Source: Paenibacillus sp. PCH8 (GTDB taxonomy: Bacteria; Bacillota; Bacilli; Paenibacillales; Paenibacillaceae). From it: a DNA stretch of 64,000 nucleotides. The stretch is from the NCBI RefSeq assembly GCF_002968835.1, contig NZ_PKQK01000005.1, positions 186,001-250,000 of the forward strand, read 5' to 3'. Made by a program: the position numbers and the translations under genes. Under the pieces are notes generated by a model that had not been told where the DNA came from, made no database searches, and saw nothing but the letters and a program-made list of their open reading frames with translations. Shown here piece after piece: positions 1 to 8,981 of the stretch (the first letter of the stretch is position 1; each line of letters starts with the position of its first letter).

Positions 1-162
1 CACGACCCTTGACCGGGTTGAACCAGATCGAGCTGTCATGAATAGCAGCACCCCAAGAGGTAAACCAAGAATAACGGTGAACAAGCCTGATACGGCCAGA
101 ATCTGCAAGGTTTCAATTGAAGCCTTACCAACCTCTTCCCAACGCACGGTTGAAAAATCCAT
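1..162 (-). CDS. metI: Methionine ABC transporter permease (partial, N-terminus only)
   Basis: Only the first 54 codons are inside the window; the gene continues to the left. The start is the ATG at 160-162, one base after the metN stop, so the two genes are one transcription unit. The visible protein begins MDFSTVRWEEVGKAS and enters a hydrophobic segment (ILAVSGLFTVILGLPLGVLLF), which fits the first membrane helix of a MetI-type permease. The family forms the membrane channel for D/L-methionine import with MetN and a MetQ lipoprotein, which would be expected further left. The assignment rests on the position after metN, the riboswitch and the resemblance of the N-terminus. Confidence 0.85.
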   Translation of the reverse strand, partial: MDFSTVRWEEVGKASIETLQILAVSGLFTVILGLPLGVLLFMTARSGSTRSRVV

Positions 163-163
163 A

Positions 164-1198
164 TTAACGTAGCACCTCCACATCAAGTCCCTCTGAAGTC
201 AATTCGGATATAGTCCGGTCAATCGCACCCGGCTCACCCTCAAACCTAACGGTCAGTTGCCCATAGGGAACCTGTTTGATCGTAGAGATCGTGCCTTGCA
301 GGATAGCAAAGTCCACGCCGGTTTTACGTACCGTTCTGGACAAAATGGCTTCGTATGTTTTGTTGCCCAGAAATGATATCTTCACCAGCTTGGAAGCAGT
401 ACCCGCCTGCATATTAACATTTGAATTCGCCAAAGCCGTCTCTTCCAGAGCAAGTCCAGCTTCCTGGTCACGCATCATGAAATCCCGCGTTATGGCATGC
501 TGTGGCTTCAAGAATACTTCCGTTACAGGACCCTGCTCCACAATACCACCTTGATGAATGACAGCAACCTTATCACAGATGCTCTGGATGACGTGCATCT
601 CATGGGTGATCAGAACAATCGTAAGATTATACTTTTCGTTAATGTCGAGCAACAACTTCAGGATCGAATTCGTCGTCTGCGGATCCAGTGCAGAGGTAGC
701 CTCATCACAGAGAAGTACATTCGGATCACTCGCCAGAGCTCTTGCAATCCCTACACGTTGTTTCTGTCCCCCGGATAATTGAGCTGGATATTTGCTGCTA
801 TGGTTCTCCAGACCAACCAGGGTAAGCATTTCTTTTACTTTGCGATCGATGGCTTCCTTGGGTGTATTCACAAGCTTTAACGGAAAAGCTACATTGTCAT
901 ATACTGTTGCCGAGGATAGCAGATTAAAGTGTTGAAAAATCATACCGATCTTGCGTCTCTGTTGCTGCAATCCGGTTTTGCCCAGTTCAGTCAAGTTGAT
1001 CCCGTCCACCCATACTTCGCCCTCCGTAGGACGTTCCAGCAAATTAATACAACGGATCAATGTACTTTTGCCCGCTCCAGAGTGACCGATGACTCCATAA
1101 ATTTCACCTTTTTGAATACTCAAATTCAAATCGGATAGCGCCGTTGTCGTTTTTGCACCTCTGCCGTACGTCTTGGTTAACCCATGTAGTTCAATCAA
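164..1198 (-). CDS. metN: Methionine ABC transporter ATP-binding protein
   Basis: This 344-residue ATPase powers methionine uptake at the inner face of the membrane. Walker A is GHSGAGKST (about residues 38-46), the Q-loop follows in IFQHFN, the signature is LSGGQKQR and Walker B is VLLCDEATSALD. A C-terminal domain of about 80 residues (from ISFLGNKTYEAIL) matches the NIL/ACT-like methionine-sensing domain of MetN. The start chosen is the TTG at 1196-1198, preceded by GGGAGGAG at good spacing and giving MIELHGLTKTYG; the reading frame is open 24 codons further upstream, but without a ribosome binding site. A SAM-I riboswitch with a terminator lies just upstream, so expression should be high when SAM is low. 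It is followed by metI with a one-base gap. Confidence 0.95.
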   Translation of the reverse strand: MIELHGLTKTYGRGAKTTTALSDLNLSIQKGEIYGVIGHSGAGKSTLIRCINLLERPTEGEVWVDGINLTELGKTGLQQQRRKIGMIFQHFNLLSSATVYDNVAFPLKLVNTPKEAIDRKVKEMLTLVGLENHSSKYPAQLSGGQKQRVGIARALASDPNVLLCDEATSALDPQTTNSILKLLLDINEKYNLTIVLITHEMHVIQSICDKVAVIHQGGIVEQGPVTEVFLKPQHAITRDFMMRDQEAGLALEETALANSNVNMQAGTASKLVKISFLGNKTYEAILSRTVRKTGVDFAILQGTISTIKQVPYGQLTVRFEGEPGAIDRTISELTSEGLDVEVLR

Positions 1199-1267
1199 TA
1201 TTGCTTGCTCCTCCCCACCACTTACATCTATCTTTACCCGAAAGAAAGGAAATCTCCCCTTTACGTA

Positions 1268-1456
1268 CAAAAAAGAGCCCTTTGCAGATACAAAGAGGGC
1301 TCTTCACGTGAATTTACCTTCTCATCTGCCAAAATCGTGTCTTGCACCATTTTGTAGGAATTAGCACCTAACATCTATAACGAATGACACAGTGTCATCC
1401 ATTATAAATCGGTTGCCGGGCTTCATCGGGCCTGTCCCTCCGCCGCTCTCGATAAG
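1268..1456 (-). promoter_or_regulatory. SAM-I (S-box) riboswitch with intrinsic terminator
   Basis: Read on the minus strand, the leader carries the S-box hallmarks in order: CTTATCgAGAGcGGCGGAGG, GGCCCGATGAAGCCCGGCAACC split by short loops, GGTGCTAATTCCT and AGATGAGAAGG, closing the aptamer at about 1317-1456. It is followed by a terminator (1270-1304): GAGCCCTTTG, a six-base loop, CAAAGAGGGCTC and a T run. In this family SAM binding favours the terminator, so the metNI genes are shut off when methionine is plentiful. A possible promoter sits at 1476-1505 (TTGGAA, 18-base spacer, TATAGA). Confidence 0.95.
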
Positions 1457-1599
1457 AAATATGAGGTTGTAAGATTCTATAAGTTCATTTTATATTCTGT
1501 TCCAAAGTTAAATATAAACTGTAATTCATGTACCATTCGATCTGGAACTCAGTATAATCAAAGTATTCCGATTTGTCAAAGGGAATTATTGCATTCATT

Positions 1600-2328
1600 T
1601 TATTGCGTTAACCTTCTGATTCCTTGCTTATGCCATATATGATTAATGTAATTGTACGAAGTTTTTAATGTTTCACAGACCATTTCTACGCCCTGACGCA
1701 TTTCCAGCACATGCTGATCCAGATCCTCAAGCTTCACTTTTCCTTGCAATGTCTGGTGTAATTGCCACAGATCATCCTGCATTTCAGAGTTCATGTAATG
1801 AATCTCCATATTACGCCGTTTGCGAAGTTTGCTCATTGGTTCACGATATGAATCCTTGATCTGAATCAATCGCAAGGCAAGATCATGATGTTCCCTGACA
1901 TAATCAAATTGTCTTAACATTGTAAAATAAGAAAAATGGGCTTTCGTATTCGACGTATTCAGCTGGAATATTTCATTTAATACTGTACCGATTTTATCCA
2001 GGATGGCGAAGCAGCGAATGAAGCCATCTTTATAAAAATAAACATACCGGGCATACTCCGCTTTTTCGGCCAGTGTCATATCGTCCGTGGAACCCGCAAC
2101 CACTTTTTTGCGAAAATGAGCAGCAGCGAAACTACTTTGCTCCAGCTCATCCAGTGAGGAGATGAGTCCCTGGGTCCACACATACAATTTACGATAATCA
2201 AGAGTGGGATCATGGTCCACAAGCATTTGTCGCTGAAATAGCTCAAGCGTATGTGCCATGGATTCCATCGCTTCTTTCAATACCCCTTCGTTTATACGCG
2301 GCTTTTCTCCCAGCAACGTTCGCAGCAT
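1600..2328 (-). CDS. HEPN-domain protein, Cthe_2314-like
   Basis: This 242-residue soluble, mostly helical protein resembles the Cthe_2314 HEPN family found in Firmicutes. The clearest signal is near residue 175, where RKRRNMEIHYM contains R-N-M-E-I-H, the Rx4-6H motif that forms the RNase active site in many HEPN proteins. The start is the ATG at 2326-2328, behind AAAGGAGG at ideal spacing; the frame is open for 50 codons upstream but without such a site. It stands alone: no nucleotidyltransferase (MNT) or other antitoxin gene is adjacent, so a toxin role is not supported by context. Substrate and function are unknown. The family name is from memory of related proteins. Confidence 0.65.
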   Translation of the reverse strand: MLRTLLGEKPRINEGVLKEAMESMAHTLELFQRQMLVDHDPTLDYRKLYVWTQGLISSLDELEQSSFAAAHFRKKVVAGSTDDMTLAEKAEYARYVYFYKDGFIRCFAILDKIGTVLNEIFQLNTSNTKAHFSYFTMLRQFDYVREHHDLALRLIQIKDSYREPMSKLRKRRNMEIHYMNSEMQDDLWQLHQTLQGKVKLEDLDQHVLEMRQGVEMVCETLKTSYNYINHIWHKQGIRRLTQ

Positions 2329-2462
2329 AAATAACCTCCTTTGTCCCAATCGAATCAACACACATTCATCACCATAATACATAATCAGATACATAACCCA
2401 TTCCGTGTATACGTGTAATTCCTGCTTGCCATAGGTTGCCCTGATCCCTCTGACATCAAACA

Positions 2463-2507
2463 AAGTCCACCTGTCCAATGATGTGCATCACTGGATGGTG
2501 GACTTTC
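2463..2507 (-). terminator. Likely ctaA terminator
   Basis: An inverted repeat (AAAGTCCACC and GGTGGACTTT around a loop of about 25 bases) lies 30 bases past the ctaA stop. On the minus strand it is followed by GTTTG, so it is a weak intrinsic terminator candidate. Confidence 0.55.
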
Positions 2508-2534
2508 ATATTTAGGCCGAGCGAAGGATTAAAT

Positions 2535-3473
2535 TTAGAAACGATTAACCGGACGATGAAGCTTATACACCAGGAAACTCATATACGTTAAGACCCCGAA
2601 CAATATGGCGATATCCAACATGTGAGCCAGAGCTACAAACATGTATACTTCCGGACGACTCATGGTCAGCATCATGCCAATACCAATGACCACTTGCATC
2701 AGAATCAGAACTACAGATACCACGCCCAGTGTCCGCATTTCCTTGTTTTCCGGATGATTACGATAAGCGAAGTGACCTAGAATAGCAATAACAATGACAA
2801 GTGACGCCGCTGCCACACGGTGAGCAAAAGCAACGGCTACACCGCCCGAAAGCTCAGGAATAATCTGCCCGTTACAGAGTGGAAATCCGGAACATCCCCC
2901 TGCTGAATCTGTATGGCTCACAAATGCGCCCGTGTATACAACAAGGTACGTGTAGATCGTGGAGAACCAGACCAGATTCCTGAATTTTTTACTGACCCGA
3001 GGGTATTTATTCAGGCGCTCCAATCCGCCATCCCGTGCTTCCTGCCTTATGCCCAATGCCATCATAAGGGAACTGGCAAAAGCAATCAGCGCGAAGCCGA
3101 AATGTAAAGCCATGACTGCTGAAGATTGAGAGAAGACGACGGCAAATGCCCCCATAATTCCCTGAATAATTACAAATACCAGAGTCAAGAAAGAAAACAA
3201 TTGCAGGTCACGGCGTGATTTGCCAAACCGCAGAAAAGCAACAAACGAGGCGATAGCCAACAATCCAGCCAGTGCGCTTACAGCGCGGTGGGAATATTCA
3301 ATAAGTGAGGCCACAGTATGAGCGGGAACCAGTTTTCCGTTACATAAAGGCCATTCCGTTCCGCAGCCAAGGCCCGATTCCGTTTTGGTTACGATGCCTC
3401 CACCAAAAGTGGCTAGAAACATGACGATACAGGTTAATACGGTTAACCATTTAAACAATGTTAAGTGCTTCAA
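2535..3473 (-). CDS. ctaA: Heme A synthase
   Basis: CtaA oxidises the C8 methyl of heme O to make heme A for aa3-type cytochrome oxidases; it is an integral membrane protein. The 312-residue length fits the Gram-positive family. Eight hydrophobic helices are visible, with two similar halves. Each half carries a cysteine pair motif (GLGCGTEWPLCNG near residue 35 and SAGGCSGFPLCNG near 190) and heme-ligand histidines (EYSHR, LHFGF, FAHR, LAHM). The start is the TTG at 3471-3473 behind a GGGTGAG site. No ctaB or oxidase genes are next to it in this window. A hairpin at 2463-2507 probably ends the transcript. Confidence 0.93.
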   Translation of the reverse strand: MKHLTLFKWLTVLTCIVMFLATFGGGIVTKTESGLGCGTEWPLCNGKLVPAHTVASLIEYSHRAVSALAGLLAIASFVAFLRFGKSRRDLQLFSFLTLVFVIIQGIMGAFAVVFSQSSAVMALHFGFALIAFASSLMMALGIRQEARDGGLERLNKYPRVSKKFRNLVWFSTIYTYLVVYTGAFVSHTDSAGGCSGFPLCNGQIIPELSGGVAVAFAHRVAAASLVIVIAILGHFAYRNHPENKEMRTLGVVSVVLILMQVVIGIGMMLTMSRPEVYMFVALAHMLDIAILFGVLTYMSFLVYKLHRPVNRF

Positions 3474-3692
3474 CTTTTTCTCACCCGCTGTTGGTTTAAG
3501 ATGGCGAAGAATATTCTCCGCTTGTTTCGGTACTTTGACACTTCTTTCACAACTAAACTTATTATACCGGATAAAATGTTCATTGACGTCGCCCTTTGTG
3601 ACAAAATGTTAACGTCTGACGAAATATTGACCCACAGGTCATTACGGGATTATGTATCTGATCATCCTACCCGGATAAACGCTGAACATGCA

Positions 3693-3736
3693 AACGCCAC
3701 TTCCCTGTACCAAGAGAAATGGCGTTCCTTTTATTA
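3693..3736 (+). terminator. Terminator-like hairpin without an upstream gene
   Basis: AACGCCA and TGGCGTT enclose a loop of about 20 bases, and the right arm is followed by CCTTTTATT on the plus strand. No gene on the plus strand precedes it; it lies in the gap between ctaA (minus) and the thioredoxin-like gene (minus). It could end antisense or small-RNA transcription, but nothing else supports that. Confidence 0.4.
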
Positions 3737-3800
3737 TAACCTTTCACAACATGAACCTGTCATGCTTTTATATAAGTTCAATTAAACATTTACACAATAA

Positions 3801-3917
3801 CGGAGAGGACAGAAATAACCAGAAGAAGCAAAGCGTTCGCCTCTAGCCCCGGATTTCCCCTTTATAAAAGGGATCAAAGAAATCTGGGGATAACAGCGAT
3901 CAGAAGGTTATTCTGGC
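3801..3917 (+). repeat. Dispersed hairpin repeat, copy A
   Basis: This is one of four related elements in the window. Its inner stem pairs CCCCGGATTTC (3847-3857) with GAAATCTGGGG (3879-3889), with a second small stem inside (CCCTTT/AAAGGG). The conserved segment AACAGCGATCAGAAGG follows the right arm, and AAGCAAAGCGTTCGCCT precedes the left arm. Outer flanks also pair (AATAACC with GGTTATT). It lies in the 489-base gap between ctaA and the thioredoxin-like gene; apart from it and the hairpin at 3693 I see no other feature there. Confidence 0.75.
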
Positions 3918-3962
3918 ATCGGAGTGTCTGTGTAAATATTCTATAGTTGAACTTATATAATA

Positions 3963-4307
3963 TTATTTATGAATCGTGTTGTACACTTCAACTGCACGAT
4001 CCAAGAACTGCTCAATTTCTTCCCGTGACTTGCGAAGCTTGTTCACATATCTCACGAGTTCCCGGCCATCCGTATACGCCACAAAGCTGGGAATACCAAG
4101 AATATTCTGCTCCTCACTAACGGTCCCTACCTGATCCACATCGACCTCAATCAATGTCAGTTCACGTGCATACTTCTCTTCAACCTCAGGCATAAACGGA
4201 TCGATGTATTTACAGTCTCCACACCAGTCTGCCTTGAATACGGCAATCGTCAAACGTGGGGATTGGATCGAAACATCAAATGCCGGTTTGGATGTAATCT
4301 GTTCCAT
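3963..4307 (-). CDS. Thioredoxin-like protein
   Basis: This 114-residue cytoplasmic protein has the thioredoxin fold order: a short N-terminal strand, then VFKADWCGDCKYIDPF with a WCGDC active site (C-x-x-C, near residues 28-32), and the cis-proline loop LGIPSFVAY near residue 70. The active-site pair is Gly-Asp instead of Gly-Pro, so its redox partner and potential may differ from TrxA. It has no signal peptide. The start is ATG behind AGGGAGATG. It is a single gene, flanked by a hairpin repeat downstream. Similar WCGDC proteins are common in Bacillales; the substrate cannot be told from sequence. Confidence 0.85.
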   Translation of the reverse strand: MEQITSKPAFDVSIQSPRLTIAVFKADWCGDCKYIDPFMPEVEEKYARELTLIEVDVDQVGTVSEEQNILGIPSFVAYTDGRELVRYVNKLRKSREEIEQFLDRAVEVYNTIHK

Positions 4308-4449
4308 TCAATTCATCTCCCTTTCTGTACCTTGTCTAGACCTAAGTGAAGCAAATTGGCGAGTGGAAGTCAAATGTTCAGCGCATACTTAGAATAAACC
4401 ACATGACCCGAGAAATTAAACACAGAACATCATGAAAGGATGTCAACTC

Positions 4450-5739
4450 ATGACTTCCACAAGAACCGATTCTTCTTCTAGCCATCCGCATCACGAGTCC
4501 ATTCTGCAAATCATGCGTTCCATTCCGGGTGCAGCCTGGGAGGTATGGCGTGGCAAACAGGCTGCATGGCAGGCTTCAGCACAGTTACGTCACCCCATCC
4601 GAGACATAGACTGGAACACGGATATGGCCACTGCCCTACAGTCAGAGGTGGAGCGTATATTGCCAACGAGCGGAAAGCCTTTTACACGTAACGATCAGGT
4701 CCAAAGTGCACTGGTCTGCGAAGAGGACTGCATCATTCTCGAAGAAATTAAGTCCCTGACACAAGAACATAACCGGAGTAACATCACCCGTACGGCAGCT
4801 TATCTGGATTGTTACGAGCAATATCCCGAACTGCATTGGGCACTGCTGGCCCATATGGTCTCTCGCAACGGTGGATATCACATGACTGATCTTCGAAGTG
4901 ACCTGATGCATAACTTGCAAAATCCTATCGATCGCGAGCATATGTATCGCCTGCTGGAGCGATGCAATGCACTTATATTCCAGGATGCGTATCCTCAGCT
5001 GCTGCTCTATATGAATAGCCGCCGAATTGGGCGAAGCTGCTTCCATCTGTTGCCACACTTTCACGTATCGGCGTTCATGACGCCGTTCTGGGAACGCTTT
5101 TGGCTGGAACGATGCAGTTCCTTGCTTAGTGTGGCATTAATTATTAATGAGCAGAACTACATTGAGAGCCGGGTGGTGCAGCATCCTTATTTTCAAAAAG
5201 CAGTACTCTCCAAGCCCGCATTCCATCTGCATAATCTGGCAGGTCTGAATCATATCGTCTTTCCTCTGGGACAGGGAGCGGGACTTGCAGGGCGGGTGAT
5301 TGAACATTTTGGTAAGCTTGATGAGCGAATCATGTTTGGCAAAGGTCTATATGCCCTGTTATTTGGCGTGGAACAAGTATTCAACGAAGTACTGAACTTT
5401 GCACGTTCCGTACCTCATCGGGGTTCGCGAGCCGAATATTGGCCAGGCCTGTTTACCAAACATGAGGAGGAAGCTGATGATGATGAGTTGTATGCGCAAG
5501 AGCTTCTGAATGAAGAGTGGCTGCCTGAAGGACAACGTTTATATAGTCCGGAACTTCTTGCTGTATGGGGAGACACGCCTTATGAACCGATCACCAGACA
5601 GGACTGGCTTGAGACATCGGATTGTCTCGGTTATCTAACAGCACCACGCCGTCCATGGTTATTTGAAATGAGTCATGAACACCGATATGGCATGCTGAAA
5701 ACGGCTCTGGCTCATGATGTAAAAACCTTAACACACTGA
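4450..5739 (+). CDS. DUF2515 family protein (YppC-like)
   Basis: This 429-residue protein matches my recollection of the DUF2515 family (Bacillus subtilis YppC), which has no known function. It is rich in aromatic residues, His and Arg, without a clear signal peptide. Recognisable stretches are the central NLAGLNHIVFPLGQGAGLAGRVIEHFG (given here as the Gly-rich block near residue 275) and a C-terminal YLTAPRRPWLFEM. An acidic patch (EEEADDDE) is near residue 345. The start chosen is the ATG at 4450, spaced correctly from AAAGGATG; an upstream ATG at 4432 has no ribosome binding site. It stands alone, with the next gene convergent. Confidence 0.7.
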   Translation: MTSTRTDSSSSHPHHESILQIMRSIPGAAWEVWRGKQAAWQASAQLRHPIRDIDWNTDMATALQSEVERILPTSGKPFTRNDQVQSALVCEEDCIILEEIKSLTQEHNRSNITRTAAYLDCYEQYPELHWALLAHMVSRNGGYHMTDLRSDLMHNLQNPIDREHMYRLLERCNALIFQDAYPQLLLYMNSRRIGRSCFHLLPHFHVSAFMTPFWERFWLERCSSLLSVALIINEQNYIESRVVQHPYFQKAVLSKPAFHLHNLAGLNHIVFPLGQGAGLAGRVIEHFGKLDERIMFGKGLYALLFGVEQVFNEVLNFARSVPHRGSRAEYWPGLFTKHEEEADDDELYAQELLNEEWLPEGQRLYSPELLAVWGDTPYEPITRQDWLETSDCLGYLTAPRRPWLFEMSHEHRYGMLKTALAHDVKTLTH

Positions 5740-5782
5740 AATGTTCCCTTTTCTTAGAGAAAGGCAAGATGGTATGTAATAC

Positions 5783-5820
5783 AAAAAAAGCCCTGTCCGC
5801 TTCAGCAGCAGACAGAGCTT
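5783..5820 (-). terminator. Terminator between converging genes
   Basis: On the minus strand AAGCTCTGTC and GACAGGGCTT flank a loop of about 13 bases and are followed by a run of seven T, so it is a strong terminator for the flippase gene. On the plus strand it lies 45 bases past the DUF2515 stop and may serve both. Confidence 0.8.
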
Positions 5821-5868
5821 GTATCCTATTTTGACAGGAAAATCATGTTTGAATGGAAATTTGCAGGT

Positions 5869-7503
5869 TTATCCTCTTTGCCCCGCTCCACGTTGGAGAC
5901 GCATAAGTGGACGAAGGATTTTTTGCAGAATACGCGGGTAATTGCCCAGCTCGTCCTTGCGCAATACACGCAGCACAACCATCAGGACCAGATACACCAC
6001 AACCACAAGCACACCAACCACAAGACATGTAAGCAAGAAGGATACACGTGCTGGCAGGAATAGTCCAAAGATCTGATTTCCAATCCAGTTTGTTGCAAAA
6101 CCAACACCTGCTGCAAACAACACGGTTATGATGAAACCTTTCCAGCGATCTCCCATGATGGAGAAATCAACAATCTTGCGAAGTACCCGCAGATTCAGGT
6201 ACGTGATTACCAGGAAACATAAAGCTGTAGCAATAATGATACCGTAAATGCCAAAAATTGGCGCCAGAATCAGACTTGCAATCAGTTTGATCACAACACC
6301 TGCTGCCACACTGACCATCGTAATCCGCGGTTTACCCACCCCAAGCAAAATGGAGTTGGTGGTCATCATCGTAATCTGGAAAATGGTACCGAATGTCAGC
6401 AATGCAATGATCGGCGTTCCATCCAGATTGGTAAACAGTAATCCGTTAACCGAATACGCTGCCGCACAAAGTGCAATGACAATCGGCATTCCTGTCAGAA
6501 TCGAAATGCGCAAAGCGAGTGTAACCTGATTCTTCAGATGGGCTTCATCCTTGCGCACAAAAGCGGCCGAGATGACAGGTACCAATGATTGACTCAATGC
6601 AATCGCCAGAATGGGCGGGATACCCGCAATACTCTGAGCTTTGGCACCCAGGATGGCGAGTACGCCTGTCGCTTCATCGAGTCCGATTTGACCACTAAGC
6701 AGCGGGACCACAAGGGATGAATCGATAAAGTTAATGGCCGGAACCGCAAGTGAGGACAACACAATCGGAATCGAAAGCTTGAAGATATCACTGTAGATAC
6801 CTCGCATAGGCAACTGTTTCACACGCTCAACATCCAATTGGGCCGCACGGTCACTACGTCGCAATTTCAAGGTGAAGTATAACATGACACCAAACGCACC
6901 AACGCTTCCTAATACGCCACCAAATGAGGCACCTGCAGCAATGGTCTGATCATCGTAATTCCACTGTAACATGACATACGCCACAATGATGGCTGTACCT
7001 ACGCGTGCAAATTGTTCCACAATCTGTGAAATGCCGCCTGCCGTCATGTTGCCGCGTCCCTGGAAGTATCCACGCATCATCGCAATGGCCGGGAAGAGCA
7101 ACAACGCTGGAGCCAAGGCTCGAATGGCGCTTGCCGATTCCGGTACTTTGGAGATATACGTGGCATAATAAGGCGCAGCGAACCATAGCAAGGCAGACAT
7201 GACTAATCCGGCGACAGCCGCAAAGATCAGCGCTGCACGATAGATCTGCTGTGCTTCCCCAGCGCGTCCAAGCGCGTAGCGTTCCGATACCATTTTGCTA
7301 AGAGTGCTTGGTATGCCCGCCGTTGCTACGGTTAACAGCATTAAATACACCGTATTGGAGATGGTAAACGATGCGTTACCGATATCGCCGAGGATATGCT
7401 CCAGCGGCACCCGTTGAACCAAGCCGAGTACCCTTGCGATCAACGCAGCTGCCGCCAGAATGAGCGTACCCCTAATGAATGTTTCTTTCTTAGACAAACC
7501 CAT
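5869..7503 (-). CDS. MurJ/SpoVB-like lipid flippase (YtgP type)
   Basis: This 544-residue integral membrane protein of the MVF/polysaccharide exporter superfamily has about 14 hydrophobic helices. The N-terminus (FIRGTLILAAAALIARVLG, then VPLEHILG) and the MMRGYFQGRGNM loop near residue 150 are typical of the SpoVB/YtgP branch, whose Bacillus member YtgP acts as a lipid II flippase (MurJ). The length equals YtgP rather than SpoVB, so the housekeeping MurJ role is favoured. The start is uncertain: ATG at 7503 or TTG at 7497 both lie near AGAAGGGG; the TTG has better spacing. The longer ATG at 7530 has no ribosome binding site. A strong terminator follows. Confidence 0.82.
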   Translation of the reverse strand: MGLSKKETFIRGTLILAAAALIARVLGLVQRVPLEHILGDIGNASFTISNTVYLMLLTVATAGIPSTLSKMVSERYALGRAGEAQQIYRAALIFAAVAGLVMSALLWFAAPYYATYISKVPESASAIRALAPALLLFPAIAMMRGYFQGRGNMTAGGISQIVEQFARVGTAIIVAYVMLQWNYDDQTIAAGASFGGVLGSVGAFGVMLYFTLKLRRSDRAAQLDVERVKQLPMRGIYSDIFKLSIPIVLSSLAVPAINFIDSSLVVPLLSGQIGLDEATGVLAILGAKAQSIAGIPPILAIALSQSLVPVISAAFVRKDEAHLKNQVTLALRISILTGMPIVIALCAAAYSVNGLLFTNLDGTPIIALLTFGTIFQITMMTTNSILLGVGKPRITMVSVAAGVVIKLIASLILAPIFGIYGIIIATALCFLVITYLNLRVLRKIVDFSIMGDRWKGFIITVLFAAGVGFATNWIGNQIFGLFLPARVSFLLTCLVVGVLVVVVYLVLMVVLRVLRKDELGNYPRILQKILRPLMRLQRGAGQRG

Positions 7504-7558
7504 TCCCCTTCTTTCCCCCACACCGGACATGCATCCAGTTGAAGCTAATCCCGAACTT

Positions 7559-8050
7559 TTATGCGAATCTTACGACCCAGATAATAAACAGAACAATCAT
7601 GACGATCTGCAAAATAATTTTCATCACCGTGCTTGTAAACAGCCCTACCACAGAACCAAACCCGACTTTGGAAGCTTTGGAAGGCGAAGACCCGCCGATC
7701 AGTTCCCCGATAAAAGCACCGATAAATGGTCCTAACACCAGTCCGAATGCCGGAATGACAAATGGTCCAATGATTACGCCAATCGTACTGAGCGTTGTCG
7801 ATAGCTTGGAGCCGCCGAACTTCTTCACGCCCCATGCACTGACGACATAGTCAGCCACGAACAGCACCACCACAATCAGAATCTGGATAATCCAGAACCA
7901 TACACCAAACGGATCAAAGCTGAAGAACCAGCCGTAAACCAGAAACGCGAAGAAAATCGCTACAGCACCAGGCAGTATGGGATATACTGTTCCAGCCATT
8001 CCCACTGCAAACAGCAGCACAATTAAAATCCAGGCAATGGTTGCGAGCAA
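7559..8050 (-). CDS. DUF456 membrane protein
   Basis: This 163-residue hydrophobic protein has four or five predicted helices. It resembles the DUF456 family: an N-terminal helix with PILPGAVAIF, then a Gly-rich segment (GLVLGPFIGAFIGELIGG) typical of the family near residue 105. No function is established. The start is the TTG at 8050, preceded by GAAGGGGG. It begins three bases after the HAD phosphatase stop, so the two are cotranscribed. A 55-base gap leads to the flippase gene, which may be in the same operon. Confidence 0.75.
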   Translation of the reverse strand: MLATIAWILIVLLFAVGMAGTVYPILPGAVAIFFAFLVYGWFFSFDPFGVWFWIIQILIVVVLFVADYVVSAWGVKKFGGSKLSTTLSTIGVIIGPFVIPAFGLVLGPFIGAFIGELIGGSSPSKASKVGFGSVVGLFTSTVMKIILQIVMIVLFIIWVVRFA

Positions 8051-8053
8051 AGG

Positions 8054-8803
8054 TTATTCCCCCTTCAGAATATGTTCGCGGATGAGATGAGCGATGCCAT
8101 CCTCGTTGTTGCTTGCGATGACCAAATCTGCCGCTTCCTTCACCTGCTCCTGGGCATTACCCATCGCTACACCCAGACCCACAGCCTCAATGACGGACAG
8201 ATCATTCAGGCTATCTCCAACGGCTACCACTTCGGACATCTGTATGCCCAGCAGCTTGCAGACTTCTGCTACCCCGCTTGCTTTGGATATACCCGCTGGA
8301 TTAATCTCAATATTGACCGGTGAGGAGTTCGTCATTTGTAAGCCACCCATCTGTTGCAGCTCCATCATGATCTGATGACGGACCTCATCCACTTCGGTAT
8401 TGAATCCGAATTTCAGCCATTCTAGACTTTCAATATTATCCGTCCAGCGATCACGGTTGAACAGTTCTTCCACGGAGTATGCCCAGTACCAGCTATTATA
8501 TTTCTCACCAATCTCCTGCATTTGACGAATCAATGCCGGGTCCATCAGATGACGCATATGCAGATCATGCGGGGCTTTCCAGACCTCACTACCGTTTACT
8601 GTAACCATCGGTGTTTCAAGCCCCAGCTGTACTGCATATGGCATCGCATGGAATACGGCTCTTCCCGTGGAAAGGCACACATGTACACCCCGGCGAATAG
8701 CGATCTGAATCCACTTGGCCGTCTCCTGCGTTATCTCATGATTATCATTCAGCAATGTCCCATCCATGTCCAATGCCAGCAGTTTGTATTTAAGTTCACT
8801 CAT
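8054..8803 (-). CDS. HAD-superfamily phosphatase, Cof type
   Basis: This 249-residue cytoplasmic hydrolase carries all HAD motifs: DMDGTLL near residue 12 (Asp nucleophile and acid/base), LSTGRA near 45 (motif II), a conserved Lys in the cap region, and AVGDSLNDLSVIE near 193 (motifs III and IV). A C2-type cap of about 100 residues lies between motifs II and III, which places it in the Cof/YwpJ/SupH class acting on sugar phosphates, nucleotides or cofactors; the substrate cannot be assigned. The start ATG follows TAGGAGG. It is the first gene of a unit with the DUF456 gene. Confidence 0.88.
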   Translation of the reverse strand: MSELKYKLLALDMDGTLLNDNHEITQETAKWIQIAIRRGVHVCLSTGRAVFHAMPYAVQLGLETPMVTVNGSEVWKAPHDLHMRHLMDPALIRQMQEIGEKYNSWYWAYSVEELFNRDRWTDNIESLEWLKFGFNTEVDEVRHQIMMELQQMGGLQMTNSSPVNIEINPAGISKASGVAEVCKLLGIQMSEVVAVGDSLNDLSVIEAVGLGVAMGNAQEQVKEAADLVIASNNEDGIAHLIREHILKGE

Positions 8804-8869
8804 GCCGTATTTCCTCCTAAGTTGTCTCTCTCCAAATTGAACTCATGGATATCCATTCAGGCACTACGC

Positions 8870-8981
8870 GGGCAGAAAACCTTTCGATCGCTGTTATCCC
8901 CTGATTTTCTTGATTCCATCTACAATGGAGAAAATCCGGTTATAAACGCGACCACTTCGTTTCTCTAGGTCCTTTCTGCCC
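8870..8981 (-). repeat. Dispersed hairpin repeat, copy D
   Basis: This copy is in the inverse orientation to copies A and B. The outer arms GGGCAGAAA (8870-8878) and TTTCTGCCC (8973-8981) pair perfectly; the inner arms are CCTGATTTTC (8900-8909) and GAAAATCCGG (8930-8939). Read on the minus strand the conserved segment is GGGGATAACAGCGATCGAAA, nearly the same as in copy A. It occupies the first part of the 518-base gap between the HAD and manganese-transport genes; I see nothing else there except the terminator at 9231. Confidence 0.75.
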
